From NCBI GenBank assembly GCA_002425185.1, contig DILT01000013.1:674221-738220 (forward strand): a DNA stretch of 64,000 nt, given 5' to 3'. Positions 35,040-43,831 of the stretch are shown here, piece after piece; positions within the stretch are counted from its first letter, which is position 1, and each line of letters starts with the position of its first letter. Source of the DNA: Flammeovirgaceae bacterium UBA5585 (GTDB taxonomy: Bacteria > Bacteroidota > Bacteroidia > Cytophagales > Cyclobacteriaceae). Under the pieces are notes generated by a model. The model did no database searches. It was given only the letters and a program-made list of their open reading frames with translations, and was not told where the DNA came from. Position numbers and translations under genes: made by a program.

Positions 35040-36137
35040 TCAAAATCGGGTTTGGTTATTCGTTTCAAGCGAAATGATTTCCAATTCCAGCCAAATGAAA
35101 TCTCCTTCCGCCAATTTCCAGACTACCCGGTTTTTATAGGGTACACGAACTCCATCAAAAAGCTTGTAGTCGGTGGCTTCAACGCGCCATTTTTCGAGCC
35201 GTGCATCAGCGCCTCCGCCATAATATCGCTGGGCTTCAAATGCTGTAAAGTCACCATCCTCTGTAAAGAAAAATATTCCCTGAGCGGTAGTGTTTTTGTA
35301 TTGCATGGTAGCTTTAGCTGTTTGTGAATCAATTTCTTCCCATGTGATATAGGGGCTTACCACGGAAGATGGAAACCAGATCAATTCACCCAAATACCGT
35401 AACATGGTTCCGGAATTTATTTTCTCATTATTGGCTTCATTCACCACAGGAATAAGCGACAGAAATTTGATCAACATTTCGCCTTCACCATTCGTAAATT
35501 TATCCCGACCTACCATGTTTATCAGCGGTATCATCTCCACTTGTGTTGTCCACACAAAAGCTGGATTATTAAAATCATAATATTGGTTTGCTGTGAAGTT
35601 CATCCACTTGCCATCAGGTGCGGTGCGCATGCGGCCGGTTTGTTTGATACGCGCACTGTGCACAGGTTCTTTATCCGTCACTACAGATTTTCTAAGCCAT
35701 TGCTGAACAGGTTCGGGTAAGTTTTCCGGTTGACGTTGTGCCTCAACGGAGGGTTGACTGGCCACACCATTTAGCAGCGCATCGATTTCTTTGTTTACCA
35801 TTTTTTGAAATTGAAAGTTTGCGTAAGCCGGAACAGCCACCATAAGGATAATCACATTGGCAAGGGTTCCCCACCGGGCATCTTTCCAAACCATTAGTAT
35901 AATCAGTTGAGATAACACTGACGCCATACTTGCTGCAACTGGCCAGAACGATTTGTCCATAAAAAATCCGGCAGCTGCAATGACAAACAGCACGGTGGCA
36001 GCCAACCAAATTACCCCGGCTGATTTGGAAATTGAGGACGTAATATTTTCAATATTGGCAAGCTTAAAGGCTTTGGCAAAGCCCATCAGGTGAATCAACC
36101 CGTGGATGAGCAAAATAGCGAAGAAGACGTATTTCAT
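35040..36137 (-). CDS. DUF6544-like membrane protein
   Basis: From the ATG at 36137 the product is 365 residues with four hydrophobic N-terminal segments (to about residue 115), starting with H-G-L-I-H-L-M-G-F. A soluble beta-rich domain follows, with R-I-K-Q-T-G-R-M-R, P-L-I-N-M-V-G-R-D and P-Y-I-T-W-E-E-I-D-S-Q-T-A. I assign the C-terminal part to the DUF6544 family, whose function is unknown. The longer frame to 36170 adds eleven residues before the first membrane helix. Confidence 0.6.
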   Translation of the reverse strand: MKYVFFAILLIHGLIHLMGFAKAFKLANIENITSSISKSAGVIWLAATVLFVIAAAGFFMDKSFWPVAASMASVLSQLIILMVWKDARWGTLANVIILMVAVPAYANFQFQKMVNKEIDALLNGVASQPSVEAQRQPENLPEPVQQWLRKSVVTDKEPVHSARIKQTGRMRTAPDGKWMNFTANQYYDFNNPAFVWTTQVEMIPLINMVGRDKFTNGEGEMLIKFLSLIPVVNEANNEKINSGTMLRYLGELIWFPSSVVSPYITWEEIDSQTAKATMQYKNTTAQGIFFFTEDGDFTAFEAQRYYGGGADARLEKWRVEATDYKLFDGVRVPYKNRVVWKLAEGDFIWLELEIISLETNNQTRF

Positions 36138-36142
36138 AGTAA

Positions 36143-36192
36143 TTTCAATGGCGTGAATGCGTGTTGCCAAAGTATCCTGGGAGCCATTGAAA
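36143..36192. promoter_or_regulatory. Perfect inverted repeat upstream of the DUF6544 gene
   Basis: TTTCAATGGC (36143-36152) and GCCATTGAAA (36183-36192) are perfect 10-base arms 30 bases apart. One arm ends 6 bases before the start codon (36137), and a GATACTTTGG stretch resembling a -7 box lies between them. It may be an operator or an RNA hairpin near the ribosome site. Confidence 0.4.
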
Positions 36193-36327
36193 AAAAATGA
36201 TGGAAGCGTGCTTTTATCTATGATATTTATCAGATGGTTGTAGTAACTGGAAATGGTTTAATCGGCAACGAAGAACACAAGTGCGGGTTTTGATGAATTG
36301 TGTACCTTCATATAAAATTTGGCACCC

Positions 36328-37992
36328 ATGAAAACCTTTCTACCTATCCTATCTGGCTTTCTTTTAATTGCGTTGATGGTTTTTGACTCATGTTCATCGG
36401 GTAAAAAATCGTTTGTCCGCGGTAATTATTACAATGCTGTAATAACGTCCACCAACCGTTTACGAAGAGATCAGGATCACAAGAAATCAATTGAAACCCT
36501 GCGTGAGGCGTATCCGCTGGCGGTAACCTACTACGATGACCAGGCAAAAGCTGCGTTGGCATCAAATGCCCAGTTCAAATGGTCGAATGTGGTAAATGCC
36601 TATACCACTATAAATGTGATGTACGATGAAATCAGGCGTTCGCCCGGTGCCTTACGCGTTATTCCTAATCCAATTAGTTACTATGATAAGCTTGCTGAGG
36701 CCAAACAACAGGCAGCTGCTGAGCGCTACAATGCTGGCGTAATGGCACTGGCAATAAATAATCGCGATAAAGCAAAAGAGGCTTACCGGCACTTTCAACA
36801 GGCAGAAGTTTTTGTGCCTGGGTATAAAGATGTTCAGGATATGCTGAAAGCTTCACTGTGGGCGGCAACTGTAAAAGTGCTGGTAGAGCCTATTCCGGTT
36901 CAGGCCCGCAACATCAGTGTGAGTGCCGAATTTTTTAATGATAAGGTCTCTGAATTTTTGCACAGTACCCCCATTAATGAATTTGTAAAATTCTATACGC
37001 TTAAAGAAGCACAAACCATTAACCTCACACCCGATCATGTGGTGAAAATTGCCTTTGATGATTTTGCTGTGGGCGAAGTATTTCTTTACGAAAAGGAATA
37101 TGCCCTGGTAAGAGACAGCATTGTGCTGGCTACTTACGTAACTCAATCACCCGGAGGAGCGGAGAAGCCTGTTGATGGAACAGATAAACCAAAGGATGCT
37201 GAAAAGCCGGTAGAAAAACCCAGGGATGAAAAACCGAAAGATCCGGTAGATGATAAGAAGGAAGACCCGAAAGATCAGCCTAAGGAAGATCAGCCGAAAG
37301 ATGATAAAAAAGATGACCCGAAAGATGACAAGCCTAAAGACCCGGATCCCCTTCCGGGTGATGATGACTTTGAGGAAAAAACTGATGAGAAGGATCGCGT
37401 AACGGTTTGCCATATTCCGCCCGGTAACCCGGCAGCAAAACATACCCTGACTATTTCAAAAAATGCATTGAACGCACATTTGGCGCATGGCGATGTGCTG
37501 GGTACCTGCGAAGACCAAAAGGGCAAGAACCCCGCAGATAAAAAGAATGACAACAAAGGTAAAGGAAGTGGAAACGGTGGGGCTAAAAGTGTGAACGCGT
37601 GGCATCAGGAAAAACTGTTCTATGCTTTGACTGATAAATTGAATAACTCAATATCAATTTCAGGTGATACCGTTAAAGTTTATGGTTCAGTAAAAGCCAC
37701 CTACTACTACTCCCGTAAAACCACTACGTCAAAAGGAACAGTTAATTTTCAAATTCTTGAGTTACCGGGTAACCGGATTCTCTCCGTTGAAAAAATGCCC
37801 GGTGAATTTGTGTGGGTATCGGAGTGGGCAACCTTTAATGGCGATGAGCGCGCCTTAACGCCACGTCAGCTAGAGATCAGTAAACAAAAGGAACAATTAC
37901 CGCCCCAACCGCAAGAACTGTTCATTGCCTTCACCCGCCCGATTTATGATCAGCTGATTACGAAGTTGCGGGAGTTTTATAAAAACTATTAA
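36328..37992 (+). CDS. Lipoprotein split by a charged linker and a Cys/His module
   Basis: From the ATG at 36328 (554 residues) the protein starts with a signal peptide and lipobox-like F-D-S-C-S-S-G-K-K. A helical region with repeat-like motifs follows (to about 200), then a globular region ending in L-A-T-Y-V-T-Q. Next is a very acidic/basic low-complexity linker of K-P-K-D, D-K-K-D-D-P units (about 277-350). Residues 357-394 hold a compact module V-C-H-I-P-P-G-N-P ... H-L-A-H-G-D-V-L-G-T-C, with two Cys and several His. A second Lys/Gly linker leads to the C-terminal domain containing W-A-T-F-N-G-D-E-R-A-L. The linkers and module look like an insertion into a single lipoprotein family. Function unknown; surface location likely. 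Confidence 0.65.
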   Translation: MKTFLPILSGFLLIALMVFDSCSSGKKSFVRGNYYNAVITSTNRLRRDQDHKKSIETLREAYPLAVTYYDDQAKAALASNAQFKWSNVVNAYTTINVMYDEIRRSPGALRVIPNPISYYDKLAEAKQQAAAERYNAGVMALAINNRDKAKEAYRHFQQAEVFVPGYKDVQDMLKASLWAATVKVLVEPIPVQARNISVSAEFFNDKVSEFLHSTPINEFVKFYTLKEAQTINLTPDHVVKIAFDDFAVGEVFLYEKEYALVRDSIVLATYVTQSPGGAEKPVDGTDKPKDAEKPVEKPRDEKPKDPVDDKKEDPKDQPKEDQPKDDKKDDPKDDKPKDPDPLPGDDDFEEKTDEKDRVTVCHIPPGNPAAKHTLTISKNALNAHLAHGDVLGTCEDQKGKNPADKKNDNKGKGSGNGGAKSVNAWHQEKLFYALTDKLNNSISISGDTVKVYGSVKATYYYSRKTTTSKGTVNFQILELPGNRILSVEKMPGEFVWVSEWATFNGDERALTPRQLEISKQKEQLPPQPQELFIAFTRPIYDQLITKLREFYKNY

Positions 37993-38007
37993 AGAAGAGC
38001 TCTGGCA

Positions 38008-38041
38008 AATGTTCCGTGCTTATATACAAACACGGAACATT
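38008..38041 (+). terminator. Hairpin terminator between convergent genes
   Basis: AATGTTCCGTG (38008-38018) and CACGGAACATT (38031-38041) form a perfect 11-bp stem with a 12-base loop. On the plus strand it is followed by AAATG and six T. The right arm lies inside the last codons of the convergent DUF2071 gene. Confidence 0.65.
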
Positions 38042-38754
38042 AAATGTTTTTTGCCAGCCTTCACCTGTATCTCCGAACCTTCAGCCAGAAAAACGGATAC
38101 TGGCTTTTCTTTCGACAGAAACGCAAACTCTTTTCCGTACACAATACCGAAGTCAACATCAATATTATAGTTCGTGGTGGGATAAATTTCCCATGGAGGA
38201 TGTTCTACCTGGTATTCGGAGGTTTTGGTTGCGTTGATCCGGGTGTAACCCCAGTAATGCTCGGTAATGAATTCTGTTTCGCTTCCGGTTTCCAAAGAAG
38301 TTGGTTGCGGATTCGCCTGTAAAGCAAATGTATTCCATGTTGATTTTTTCCAACGGTATTCAACATGAAGCGTATCGCCCTTTGTTTTCCACTCGTGCTG
38401 CATGGGCATAGTCTCGTAATGTTCACCATATAGTGTATTGGCCACAAATGTTAAGGCATGTTTAGGAACAATTTCCTTTATAAATACCACGCCCCGTTTC
38501 CACTCACCCTGTTCATGATAACGAACATAAAAGCGCAGGTTAACTTCTTCAAAGTGGGTATGAAATGGAACCTTGATGCCCAGCACACGGGTGTTAATAA
38601 ACATGAATCCAACCAGGCTAACGTAACAGGTGTTGTTCCATAAATCAAGCGCTGTTTTGGCGGGCACGAACGGCAGGAGCAACTCCGGATTCACGACATA
38701 GTTAGCCATCGCCAGTTTGCGCCACCCGGCACGGAGGAAAGTTGAAGAAGTCAT
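38020..38754 (-). CDS. DUF2071 (YqjF-like) protein
   Basis: The 244-residue soluble protein matches the YqjF/DUF2071 family: an N-terminal W-R-K-L-A-M-A-N-Y-V-V, L-L-P-F-V-P, Y-V-S-L-V-G-F-M-F, F-E-E-V-N-L-R-F-Y-V-R and a C-terminal segment. Its role is unknown; the beta-rich fold resembles acetoacetate decarboxylase-like barrels. It lies 6 bases after the superoxide dismutase gene and is probably co-transcribed with it. The terminal codons form one arm of the 38008-38041 hairpin. Confidence 0.75.
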   Translation of the reverse strand: MTSSTFLRAGWRKLAMANYVVNPELLLPFVPAKTALDLWNNTCYVSLVGFMFINTRVLGIKVPFHTHFEEVNLRFYVRYHEQGEWKRGVVFIKEIVPKHALTFVANTLYGEHYETMPMQHEWKTKGDTLHVEYRWKKSTWNTFALQANPQPTSLETGSETEFITEHYWGYTRINATKTSEYQVEHPPWEIYPTTNYNIDVDFGIVYGKEFAFLSKEKPVSVFLAEGSEIQVKAGKKHLMFRVCI

Positions 38755-38760
38755 GTGATT

Positions 38761-39495
38761 TTACTTCAACCTACTTGCCACCTCATCCCAATTAATCACA
38801 TTAAACCAATTGGCAACATACTCGTTACGCTTGTTCTGGTATTTCAAATAGTAGGCGTGTTCCCAAACATCCAACGCCAGTAAGGGCGTGCCTTTAAAAT
38901 CACTAATGTCCATTAATGGGTTATCCTGGTTTGGTGTAGAGCCAATTTTGAGTTTTCCGTTGTCGTTCACTAACCAGGCCCAGCCTGATCCAAAGCGTGT
39001 CATCGCTGCTGTAGTAAATTGTTCTTTGAATTTTTCAAAGGATTCAAAACTTCCATTTATGGCATCGGCCAGTTTGCCGGAAGGAGTACCGCCACCGGGC
39101 TTCATTACTTGCCAAAAGAAGTTGTGATTCCAAACACCGCCACCATTGTTGCGCGCTTTGGCTGAGAGTTTTGAAGTGTTGGAAAGGAATTCAAGTTCTG
39201 TATTAAAAGTAATTTTCTCGGCTTCAATTGCCTCGTTAACATTCTTTACATATGCTGCATGGTGTTTATTGTAATGGATGTCCATCGTCAGGGTATCAAT
39301 ACTGGGCTCCAGCGCATCATACCCATAGGGTAATTTAATTTGTGAAAACGTTAGGACTGGCAGTGTATTTTTTTCTGGATCATCTGTTTCCTTACCGGCT
39401 TTAGAGGCACACGCCATAAAAGGTACACCTATGGTTGTGATAACCGTAGCCTTTACGGTAGTTTGTATAAATTCTCTGCGGTTGGTCTTTTTCAT
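38761..39495 (-). CDS. sodB: Fe/Mn superoxide dismutase with Tat and lipoprotein signal
   Basis: After residue ~45 this is a normal Fe/Mn SOD: the ligand His in M-D-I-H-Y-N-K-H-H-A-A-Y, N-H-N-F-F-W, and D-V-W-E-H-A-Y-Y. The 244-residue protein has an extra N-terminus with N-R-R-E-F-I-Q, a hydrophobic stretch, and P-F-M-A-C at 25-29. That is a twin-arginine signal followed by a lipobox, so the folded metalloenzyme would be exported and lipid-anchored. Superoxide outside the cytoplasm is the likely target. Fe or Mn preference is not decidable. Confidence 0.88.
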   Translation of the reverse strand: MKKTNRREFIQTTVKATVITTIGVPFMACASKAGKETDDPEKNTLPVLTFSQIKLPYGYDALEPSIDTLTMDIHYNKHHAAYVKNVNEAIEAEKITFNTELEFLSNTSKLSAKARNNGGGVWNHNFFWQVMKPGGGTPSGKLADAINGSFESFEKFKEQFTTAAMTRFGSGWAWLVNDNGKLKIGSTPNQDNPLMDISDFKGTPLLALDVWEHAYYLKYQNKRNEYVANWFNVINWDEVASRLK

Positions 39496-39613
39496 GATTT
39501 TATCTGTTCAAGTAAGTACTTCGGTTCAAAACGGGCAGGCCTGTAGGGAATGCAGGAGCAAGGTAAATTTACTTAAAAATACTTAGCTTGCACCTGGACT
39601 TACTACCAATGGT

Positions 39614-40588
39614 ATGAGCGAAATACTTTACGATGAAGTGCCTTCTCTTGACCTGGCGGATTTCACCAGTGGAGATGAGGCGAAGAAGAAAAAATTTGTG
39701 GCCGATCTGGGCGCAGCTTATAATAACATAGGCTTTGTAGCGATAAAGAATCATTACCTGACCGATGACTTGTCTGCAAAGTTGTATACGGTAATCAAGA
39801 AATTTTTCGCCTTACCGGATGAGGTGAAGCAGAAATATGAAATTCCGGGTTTGGCCGGTCAGCGGGGCTACATCGGTAAAGGAAAGGAACATGCGAAGGG
39901 CCGTAATACAGGCGACTTAAAAGAATTTTATCACATCGGTCAGGAGGTAGAAGATGAAGACCCAATTAAGAAGGAATATCCGGCAAACGTTTGGCCCGAT
40001 GAAATTTCTGAATTCAAGGAGATCGGATTAGAAGTTTACCGCAGACTGGAGAAAACGGGTGTATACATGTTACGCGCAATCGCGTTGTACCTGGGGTTGC
40101 CTGAAAATTATTTTGATGCAAAAGTGCGCCATGGCAATAGCATTTTGCGCCCTATTCATTATTTCCCCATTGAAAATCCTGATGCTGTGCCGGCAGATGC
40201 CGTGCGTGCAGCGGAACATGGCGATATAAACCTGATTACATTATTGATGGGTGCCAGTGCCGATGGCTTACAGGTGTTGCGCAGGGATGGAAAATGGATT
40301 CCGATTACGGCTTTGCCTGAGCAATTGGTGGTGAACGTTGGCGATATGCTGGAGCGTCACACCAACAAGAAGTTAAAATCAACTATACACCGTGTGGTAA
40401 ATCCGCCACGTGAAAGAATGAACACCCCGCGGTTTTCAATTCCATTCTTTATGCACCCCCGAAGCGAGATGAGCCTGGCAGCCTTACCCGAATGCGTTGA
40501 TGCTGAACATCCGAAGATTTGGCCGGATATTACCGCAGGAGAATTTCTGGATGAGCGACTGGCGGAAATTGGTTTAAAGAAAAAATAA
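39614..40588 (+). CDS. 2-oxoglutarate/Fe(II) oxygenase, isopenicillin N synthase-like
   Basis: The 324-residue protein has the DIOX_N region (V-P-S-L-D-L-A-D-F, G-F-V-A-I-K-N-H) and the 2OG-Fe(II) core with H202-x-D204 (E-H-G-D), H259 (T-I-H-R) and R273-x-S. The R-x-S motif binds 2-oxoglutarate in most family members. It is cytoplasmic. It is probably a non-haem iron oxygenase of unknown substrate; it is followed 15 bases later by chrA. Confidence 0.85.
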   Translation: MSEILYDEVPSLDLADFTSGDEAKKKKFVADLGAAYNNIGFVAIKNHYLTDDLSAKLYTVIKKFFALPDEVKQKYEIPGLAGQRGYIGKGKEHAKGRNTGDLKEFYHIGQEVEDEDPIKKEYPANVWPDEISEFKEIGLEVYRRLEKTGVYMLRAIALYLGLPENYFDAKVRHGNSILRPIHYFPIENPDAVPADAVRAAEHGDINLITLLMGASADGLQVLRRDGKWIPITALPEQLVVNVGDMLERHTNKKLKSTIHRVVNPPRERMNTPRFSIPFFMHPRSEMSLAALPECVDAEHPKIWPDITAGEFLDERLAEIGLKKK

Positions 40589-40603
40589 TTTTCAGGAACG
40601 CTC

Positions 40604-41815
40604 TTGTTCAGGCGAGTCCGATATTACATTTTTTTAAAAGACGTGCTCTGGCTCGCCCTCACAACGTTTGGAGGTCCGCAGGCACATCTTGGCCATTTTC
40701 AAAAGGTATTGGTTAAGAAGCGCAACTATCTTTCAGCAGCGGAGTTGATGGAACTAAATTCGCTTTGCCAGATTCTACCCGGCCCAAGTTCTACACAAAC
40801 ACTTACTGCAATCGGTTTTAAAATCGGTGGGCCAAACCTCGCTTACCTTACCTTACTGGTTTGGATTTTACCATCGGTATTGTTTATGGCATTTGCCGGA
40901 ATTTTTCTTTCCACTATTCAGGAGAAAGATTTTTCATTGGAGTTCACGCGGTTTATTCAACCTATTGCTGTTGGTTTTGTGAGCTATGCTGCGTATAGCA
41001 TAAGTTTAAAAACAATTCACACAAAAACCGGTGGCATTATTATGGTTGCGGCTGCCCTGGTTTCCTATTTTATTCAAACCCCGTTTGTCTTTCCTGCTAT
41101 TCTATTAGTTGCCGGGCTTTCAACGGCATTGAAATTTAAAAATCAGCCTAAGGAGATCAAGAAAAAAATTGAAGTTCAGTGGTCTAATTTTCTGCTTTGG
41201 ATTGGTGTGCTTTTACTGGCGGCTGTCATGGGTGGAATTACCAAGGCCCGTCCGGTTTTGTTGTTTGAAAATTTCTATCGAAATGGAAGCTTGATTTTTG
41301 GAGGCGGCCAGGCTTTAACGCCCCTGCTGTACACCGAGTTTGTAAAGAAGGAGGCAGAACCCAGGAGACGCGTTGAGTTCAGGAAGAAGGAATATCTAAA
41401 TCATGATGAATTTTTGTCGGGTTATGCAGTGGCGCAATCATTGCCCGGACCTGTATTTTCATTCAGCGCATTCATTGGATCACTTGCCATGCGGGAGTAT
41501 GGTTTTGGTGGCGAACTTTTAGGTGCGCTTATGTCGGCAGCTGGCATTTTTTTGCCGGGCACTTTTCTGATTTTCTTTGTGATTCGCTTTTGGGATAGTT
41601 TAAAAAAGTACAGGGCTGTTCGCGCATCACTGGAAGGGTTAACAGCTGCAAGTGCAGGGTTAGTTGCTGCTGCAGCCATCATTCTTTTTCAACCCCTTGA
41701 CAATACCTTTATGAATTTCGCCTTTACGATTGGTACGTTTGGCATTCTTACGTTTACACGAATTCCTGCTCCGGTTATTATTGTTATTGGTTTTTTGTTG
41801 GGGTTTATTCTCTGA
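40604..41815 (+). CDS. chrA: ChrA-type chromate transporter (two-domain)
   Basis: The 403-residue protein has two homologous CHR domains. The first has T-F-G-G-P-Q-A-H and Q-I-L-P-G-P-S-S-T-Q, the second F-G-G-G-Q-A-L-T-P and Q-S-L-P-G-P-V-F-S-F. About ten membrane segments are visible. These proteins export chromate or related oxyanions. No ATG exists at the expected start, so I take the TTG at 40604, which keeps R-R-V-R-Y-Y-I-F-L-K ahead of the first helix. Confidence 0.85.
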   Translation: MFRRVRYYIFLKDVLWLALTTFGGPQAHLGHFQKVLVKKRNYLSAAELMELNSLCQILPGPSSTQTLTAIGFKIGGPNLAYLTLLVWILPSVLFMAFAGIFLSTIQEKDFSLEFTRFIQPIAVGFVSYAAYSISLKTIHTKTGGIIMVAAALVSYFIQTPFVFPAILLVAGLSTALKFKNQPKEIKKKIEVQWSNFLLWIGVLLLAAVMGGITKARPVLLFENFYRNGSLIFGGGQALTPLLYTEFVKKEAEPRRRVEFRKKEYLNHDEFLSGYAVAQSLPGPVFSFSAFIGSLAMREYGFGGELLGALMSAAGIFLPGTFLIFFVIRFWDSLKKYRAVRASLEGLTAASAGLVAAAAIILFQPLDNTFMNFAFTIGTFGILTFTRIPAPVIIVIGFLLGFIL

Positions 41816-41834
41816 AGAGGGGCACAAAAAAAAG

Positions 41835-41863
41835 AAACCCTGCTGATATTACCAGCAGGGTTT
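41835..41863. terminator. Strong bidirectional terminator
   Basis: AAACCCTGCTG (41835-41845) and CAGCAGGGTTT (41853-41863) form a perfect 11-bp stem with a 7-base loop. It separates convergent chrA and tonB. The minus strand has a long T-rich tract (complement of 41826-41834), so tonB is ended efficiently. Confidence 0.85.
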
Positions 41864-41888
41864 ATCAAACTAAAAACCTGAATATCGG

Positions 41889-42563
41889 TTAACCTAGCTT
41901 AAAGGTAATAGGCACAACATAACGCTGGCGTACAGGCTTACCCCTTTGCTTGCCCGGATTCCACGGAGGTGCACTTTGTACTACGCGTACAGCCTCTTCA
42001 TCACAACCGGCACCAATTCCTTTTATTGCCTTTACATCAGTAATAGAACCATCGCGGTTAATAACAAACTCCACGAAAACTTTTCCTTCTATGCCCATTC
42101 TGCGGGCTTGCGCAGGATACTTCATTTTATCACCTACGTATTTGTAAAAGGCACCCATTCCACCTTTGGGCGTGGCGGTTTCTTCCACCACTAAAAAGAT
42201 TTGATCAACATCTTCTTTTTCTTCAACCGGAGCGATTACAATTTCCTCAACCTTGGTGTTCTCAGTCACTTCAACATCAAACTCAACTTTGATTTCTTCT
42301 TTGATTTCTTCCTCATCAGGAACTTCAATAATCTGAGGTTGCTGAATTTTTGGCGGTGGTGGAGGGGGTTGTTCCGTAGGCGGAACCTCCAGTATCTCTT
42401 CTACGATGTTTTGATTTTTGGCCAGATTCTTCGCATCAGAATCGTCTTCTGAAGCATATTCAAAAGCCATCACAACGATAAGCAGCGTAATGACCAATCC
42501 GATGTTGAAAAACAACCAGGATTTGTTGGTTAAATCTGCTTTTTCTGTCTTTTTAGGTTCCAT
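41889..42563 (-). CDS. tonB: Energy transducer TonB
   Basis: From the ATG at 42563 (224 residues) there is a single N-terminal transmembrane helix (about 17-37), then a Pro/Glu-rich stretch with six consecutive Pro (about 66-71). The C-terminal TonB domain has Y-P-A-Q-A-R-R-M-G-I-E-G-K-V-F-V-E-F and V-V-P-I-T-F-K. TonB passes energy from ExbB/ExbD to outer-membrane receptors; those genes are not here. The alternative ATG at 42581 would leave almost no leader after the -7 box at 42590. Confidence 0.9.
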   Translation of the reverse strand: MEPKKTEKADLTNKSWLFFNIGLVITLLIVVMAFEYASEDDSDAKNLAKNQNIVEEILEVPPTEQPPPPPPKIQQPQIIEVPDEEEIKEEIKVEFDVEVTENTKVEEIVIAPVEEKEDVDQIFLVVEETATPKGGMGAFYKYVGDKMKYPAQARRMGIEGKVFVEFVINRDGSITDVKAIKGIGAGCDEEAVRVVQSAPPWNPGKQRGKPVRQRYVVPITFKLG

Positions 42564-42589
42564 AGGTTCAACGTTTGGCAATAGAATCC

Positions 42590-42597
42590 CAAATATA
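42590..42597 (-). promoter_or_regulatory. -7 box for tonB
   Basis: The minus strand reads TATATTTG (TAnnTTTG) about 27 bases upstream of the ATG at 42563, which supports that start. Confidence 0.5.
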
Positions 42598-42629
42598 GGA
42601 AAAGGTCACAATCCGGAAATAAAAAAATG

Positions 42630-43358
42630 TTATTTGCGGCTTCCGTAGAATAATGTGATGTAAAGCGTGGGATAAGCGGCATATTTCTTTGCCGAGGGCA
42701 TCAGTTCAATTTCTTTTGCGTAGGCATCCAACAAAGCGCCAACCTCAAAACCTACAACAGAACTTTTTATGGCACCGGTTTCAAAATTCAGGGCAGCTTT
42801 CACATTGCCGCCCAGCACCATGGTGGAATTTCCAATTCCTTCAAAAAGACGACCTGTTCCCCATATTTGGTCTGGGGGAATGCCCAAATTATACTGACCT
42901 CGGAAGGTCAGAAAACCACTGTCCGGAGAGTATTCTACAAAATAAGGCGCTACCAAGCCCAGGCTTGGGCCGGCAGCAAAAACGGCTTTTATTTCTACTC
43001 CTTGATGAGGCGCTTTTTTGTAGAGAATAAGATCGCGGCCATACTGAAGCCGAAAAGCATAGAGGTAGTTACTTTTACCGAAAATGAAAAAATTGCCCGT
43101 AATAATGGAGTTTCTTCTGACCTCCTGCGGATGTTTTACATTCATAATCTCCAGGCCGAATGTTTCCAGCACACGCTCATTTAGCTTTCTGGCTTTTTTG
43201 AACGTAAATCCACCAATTAATCCGCCTGATGTGTTTTTGTTAATACCCCAGGTAAATTCAGATTGATATTCATAGCTGTCCTGCGTTTGACCGAAAACGG
43301 TAAAACAACTCACGAAAAGCAGCAACGCTGTAATTTTTGTTTTCTTAAACCCGCGCAT
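42630..43358 (-). CDS. Exported outer-membrane-like protein of unknown function
   Basis: Starting at the ATG at 43358 (242 residues), the product has a signal peptide ending near F-G-Q. The mature part is rich in alternating hydrophobic and aromatic strands with many Gly, as in small beta barrels, and ends in Y-I-T-L-F-Y-G-S-R-K. No domain is recognised. The upstream in-frame start at 43436 would add a second hydrophobic stretch ahead of the signal peptide. Confidence 0.6.
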   Translation of the reverse strand: MRGFKKTKITALLLFVSCFTVFGQTQDSYEYQSEFTWGINKNTSGGLIGGFTFKKARKLNERVLETFGLEIMNVKHPQEVRRNSIITGNFFIFGKSNYLYAFRLQYGRDLILYKKAPHQGVEIKAVFAAGPSLGLVAPYFVEYSPDSGFLTFRGQYNLGIPPDQIWGTGRLFEGIGNSTMVLGGNVKAALNFETGAIKSSVVGFEVGALLDAYAKEIELMPSAKKYAAYPTLYITLFYGSRK

Positions 43359-43426
43359 TCTACCCAAACTTTGAAATACCTTTAAGGCTCTAAAGTAACG
43401 CAAAATATAAATATAAGTTATTAACC

Positions 43427-43831
43427 ATGACAACATTAACTACTGTATATCAGGGGGGCTTGCGTACAGAATCCACGCATACACGATCGGGAAATGTGCT
43501 TATTACTGATGCCCCAGTTGATAACAACGGAAAGGGAGAGGCTTTTAGCCCTACAGATTTGGTTTGTACAGCCCTGAGTACCTGTATGCTCACCACCATG
43601 GGCATTTGGGCTGCGCGGGAAGGCGTGGATATTTCCGGAATGCGAACTGAAGTGATTAAAGTGATGGGTTCAAATCCGCGGAAGATTGCCGAGATTCAGG
43701 TGAAACTGTCGCAGAAAAATCTGGTGGCAACAAATGAGCAAAAAGAAAGACTAAAGGACATTGCACTTCACTGCCCGGTTGCGCTGAGCCTTCACGAGTC
43801 GGTTAATCAGTTGATTGAGTTTGAGTTTTAG
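43427..43831 (+). CDS. OsmC family peroxiredoxin
   Basis: The 134-residue protein has the OsmC fold with the two reactive cysteines: C53 in L-S-T-C-M-L-T and the C-P-V-A motif (H-C-P-V-A-L-S-L-H). The family reduces organic hydroperoxides. Its 3' end overlaps the convergent ytxJ gene by 29 bases. Confidence 0.88.
   Translation: MTTLTTVYQGGLRTESTHTRSGNVLITDAPVDNNGKGEAFSPTDLVCTALSTCMLTTMGIWAAREGVDISGMRTEVIKVMGSNPRKIAEIQVKLSQKNLVATNEQKERLKDIALHCPVALSLHESVNQLIEFEF

Noticed and set aside
39614..40588. Isopenicillin N synthase in antibiotic synthesis
   Set aside because: No ACV synthetase or other beta-lactam gene is near, and the motifs are those of general 2OG-Fe(II) oxygenases.
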